From Nephromyces sp. MM_2019 (lineage: Eukaryota; Apicomplexa; Aconoidasida; Nephromycida): a stretch of 49,617 bases of DNA. How positions within the stretch are numbered: position 1 is the stretch's first letter; the number at the start of each line of letters is the position of its first letter. The stretch covers positions 1 to 49,617 of the forward strand of contig JADHZB010000182.1 in the NCBI GenBank assembly GCA_015657535.1, in the 5' to 3' direction. Made by a program: the position numbers and the translations under genes. Shown piece after piece: positions 47,655 to 49,617 of this stretch. The notes beneath the pieces are model-generated. The model saw nothing but the letters and a program-made list of their open reading frames with translations. It was not told where the DNA came from and made no database searches.

Positions 47655-49118
47655 CCCAATCCTACCAGTAGTATATACCAGTGCTTCCAAGAGAGACCAA
47701 GAGCTAAGTCAAGCGTCCAGCTGAGAGAAGATGAAAAACAGTTTCAGGGGCTTGTGTGATTGATTTCGCATACACACCTTTTAGAGCCTTAAATATCCCA
47801 TTAATAGCCTCACAGCAAACTGTACATACACCCAGGCTTACACATAAGAAGATACTAAACAAGCCTTTAGGTTTCACAGGTAACTTACATCTGAGGCGAT
47901 TGCAGAGGATAGGGAATAGCCAAGATTTTCGTGTTTGGTATGATAGAAGTCCAGTAAGTAACATGTGTGTGTTGCTGTAGAGGCATGCCTAGGTAAAATT
48001 CTTCCACATAAGTATTGATAAAACCTAGCCTGCAGTATATAGGTTATAGTTAAGCCGTATTCGTAGAAGAAAGCTTGATAGGTATAGGTGTGTGCTTGCG
48101 TGTGCACAGGGAGAGGGGCAAAAAGTATCATGTGGAGCGTGTGTGCGTGGGAGGTTAGAAAAAAAACCATGTGGTGTGTGTGGGAAAGGCACGCAAAAAT
48201 ATCATATGAAATGCGTGTGGAAGGCAAGCAAGAGGTATTTATCATCTGAACTGTATGCGTGTGTGTGCACCCTTAATGCTGCTCGCACATTCGTTGTACT
48301 TATATCACAGTTTCAAGCATCTTCTCACAGCAAACGCTATGAAACAGCCTAAAAAATGAGAGTGGGATATCACACATAGGAGTGATCCTTTCAGCTGTCC
48401 ACAGAAAGTATTAGATCAGTAAGAAACAGAAGCCAATAAAGTGGAACATAACATTTGGCACACATGCAACAACAGGAGGTGTACGTACAAACTAAAAGTT
48501 TCGCACACACAATAAGAAACTTTCCAAAGCTATTTCTGCGCACGCCAAGCTTCTTCAAGACAATCGAGATGTAAAGGAGTGTATGTACATTGATTTGCAG
48601 AAAGAAAAGTAAAAAAATCACATTATCTCAGGAGGCTAACGCACAGCTTACGCGAGAGCTTAGCAACAATAACTTCCAGTGTGTGAAAGTGGGGGAATCT
48701 CTACTTAAGAAAGGAGATAGTCTATTTAGCTAAATCAAAATGAGAATTTTATACTTCAAAGGAGGTGAAGATGAGTATCATGAAGAAGGTGAAGATAACG
48801 CTTAAGATGAAGATGCCCAAGATAATGATGAAGATGATGCTGAAGATTAAAGTGCCACTTCAATGAAGATGAAGACGCCACCCAGACAGAGAAAAAGATT
48901 AAGTGTGATTGAGAAAGCACCTAAACCAATCGAAACTTACCCAAAGTATACAAATGGAAGCTGAAGAGGTGAGTGTGCAGACTGCGATAGCTGTGTGCCT
49001 ATAAATAACAGGGAAAATAAAAAAAAGTAAATTAAACAGTGCAAACTACGAAACACACAAATAGTAGAAGACTACCCAAGACACCAAAGTAATAAACTCA
49101 AAAAATGTGAAAGCCAAT

Positions 49119-49151
<33 letters not shown>

Positions 49152-49507
49152 AAACCATGCTTTTAAGCGAAAAAAGAAGCGATACCATCAGAGCTCGTTT
49201 AAAAGCATACATGCCAAAGAAAGGATTCGAGATGAACCAAACACACAAAACAATGGGGAGTGTAAACCTACAAAAAGCTCTACCAAGTCGCACACAGAGC
49301 AGCTATGTGTGTGTGAATATGGTATTTATTGGTGTGTACTCATGGGACTTTTGGGTGTATATGCTACATATGGGTGTGTGCCCATTGCAGTTTTGAGTTT
49401 GTGTGTGTGTGGCATTAGCTGCAAGTGTGTCCAAACAAACATTCACTTACCCATTCTTGGTAGCCTATCGCCGTACATATCAGTTATTGATACCCGGAAA
49501 ACTGGCC
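47655..49507 (-). CDS. Candidate multi-exon membrane protein, incomplete model
   Basis: Exon-like blocks with good splice signals on the minus strand: 49507-49451 (PVFRVSITDMYGDRLPRM, donor GTAAGT), 48981-48941 (LQLPFVYFG, donor GTAAGT), 48698-48652 (FPHFHTLEVIVAKLS, donor GTAAGC), 47974-47889 (TGLLSYQTRKSWLFPILCNR), 47819-47774 (CEAINGIFKALKG) and 47720 to about 47655 (TLDLALGLSWKHW, then a hydrophobic segment YILLVGLGVLSVF). Phases agree between the second and third blocks and among the last three. At least two linking exons are unaccounted for: between blocks one and two, and between blocks three and four. The hydrophobic stretch suggests a transmembrane helix near the C-terminus. I do not recognise the family. 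The gene probably starts beyond the right edge. Confidence 0.4.
49120..49149. repeat. (CA)n microsatellite, about 15 units
   Basis: Pure CA run within the putative intron between the blocks at 49451 and 48981 on the minus strand. Confidence 0.95.
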
Positions 49508-49617
49508 CTAAAAACACAAAGAATACCATTCATTCTAAGAATTAAAGGTAGCCTTCACCTAAATATCTTATTATATAATACATATTTTCATACACACATG
49601 CATATATGCACACACAC

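Overview
The window looks like nuclear DNA of an apicomplexan parasite. The main evidence is a very large single-exon block followed by small exons carrying three AP2 DNA-binding domains, the ApiAP2 layout. It sits beside two intron-rich housekeeping genes. No bacterial operons, phage genes, CRISPR arrays, tRNAs or rRNAs were seen. The species cannot be named. The moderate AT content, long introns and dense (TG)n/(CA)n tracts are unlike compact genomes such as Plasmodium or Babesia, and a coccidian or related lineage is only a guess.

Layout. About 0.4-5.3 kb, minus strand: SPB1, the nucleolar rRNA 2'-O-methyltransferase; nine exons are resolved and the C-terminus lies off the left edge. 5.6-7.8 kb: weakly supported small exons on both strands and TG-rich minisatellites. 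8.45-20.74 kb, minus strand: a 17-exon AFG1/LACE1/ZapE-type mitochondrial AAA+ ATPase. All splice phases close and the model gives 708 codons, with an EF-hand-like block inserted before the C-terminal RTISR motif. 20.7-30.4 kb: a divergent intergenic region, T-rich on the plus strand towards its right end, with one small minus-strand open frame. 30.5-42.7 kb, plus strand: the ApiAP2 gene, seven exons and 2,889 codons, every intron in phase 1. 42.7-49.6 kb: mostly non-coding, with scattered exon-like blocks, including a probable membrane-protein gene on the minus strand at 47.6-49.5 kb.

The three recognised genes act in different places: ribosome maturation in the nucleolus, mitochondrial quality control and nuclear transcription. 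There is no sign that they work as a unit. What links them is intron style. Introns are mostly TG-rich in the sense direction, so TG versus CA on the plus strand tracks transcription direction. Several introns break this rule with a block of opposite polarity, usually next to the acceptor. In those introns GU-rich and AC-rich arms could pair and bring the two splice sites together. A second shared feature is a near-palindrome, TGTAYRTACA, found about 26 times, almost always outside coding exons. Its binding factor is unknown.

Gene models were built by hand from splice signals, frame continuity and family motifs. Internal exons of the three main genes are well supported. Gene ends, the AFG1 N-terminus and everything after 42.7 kb are less certain.
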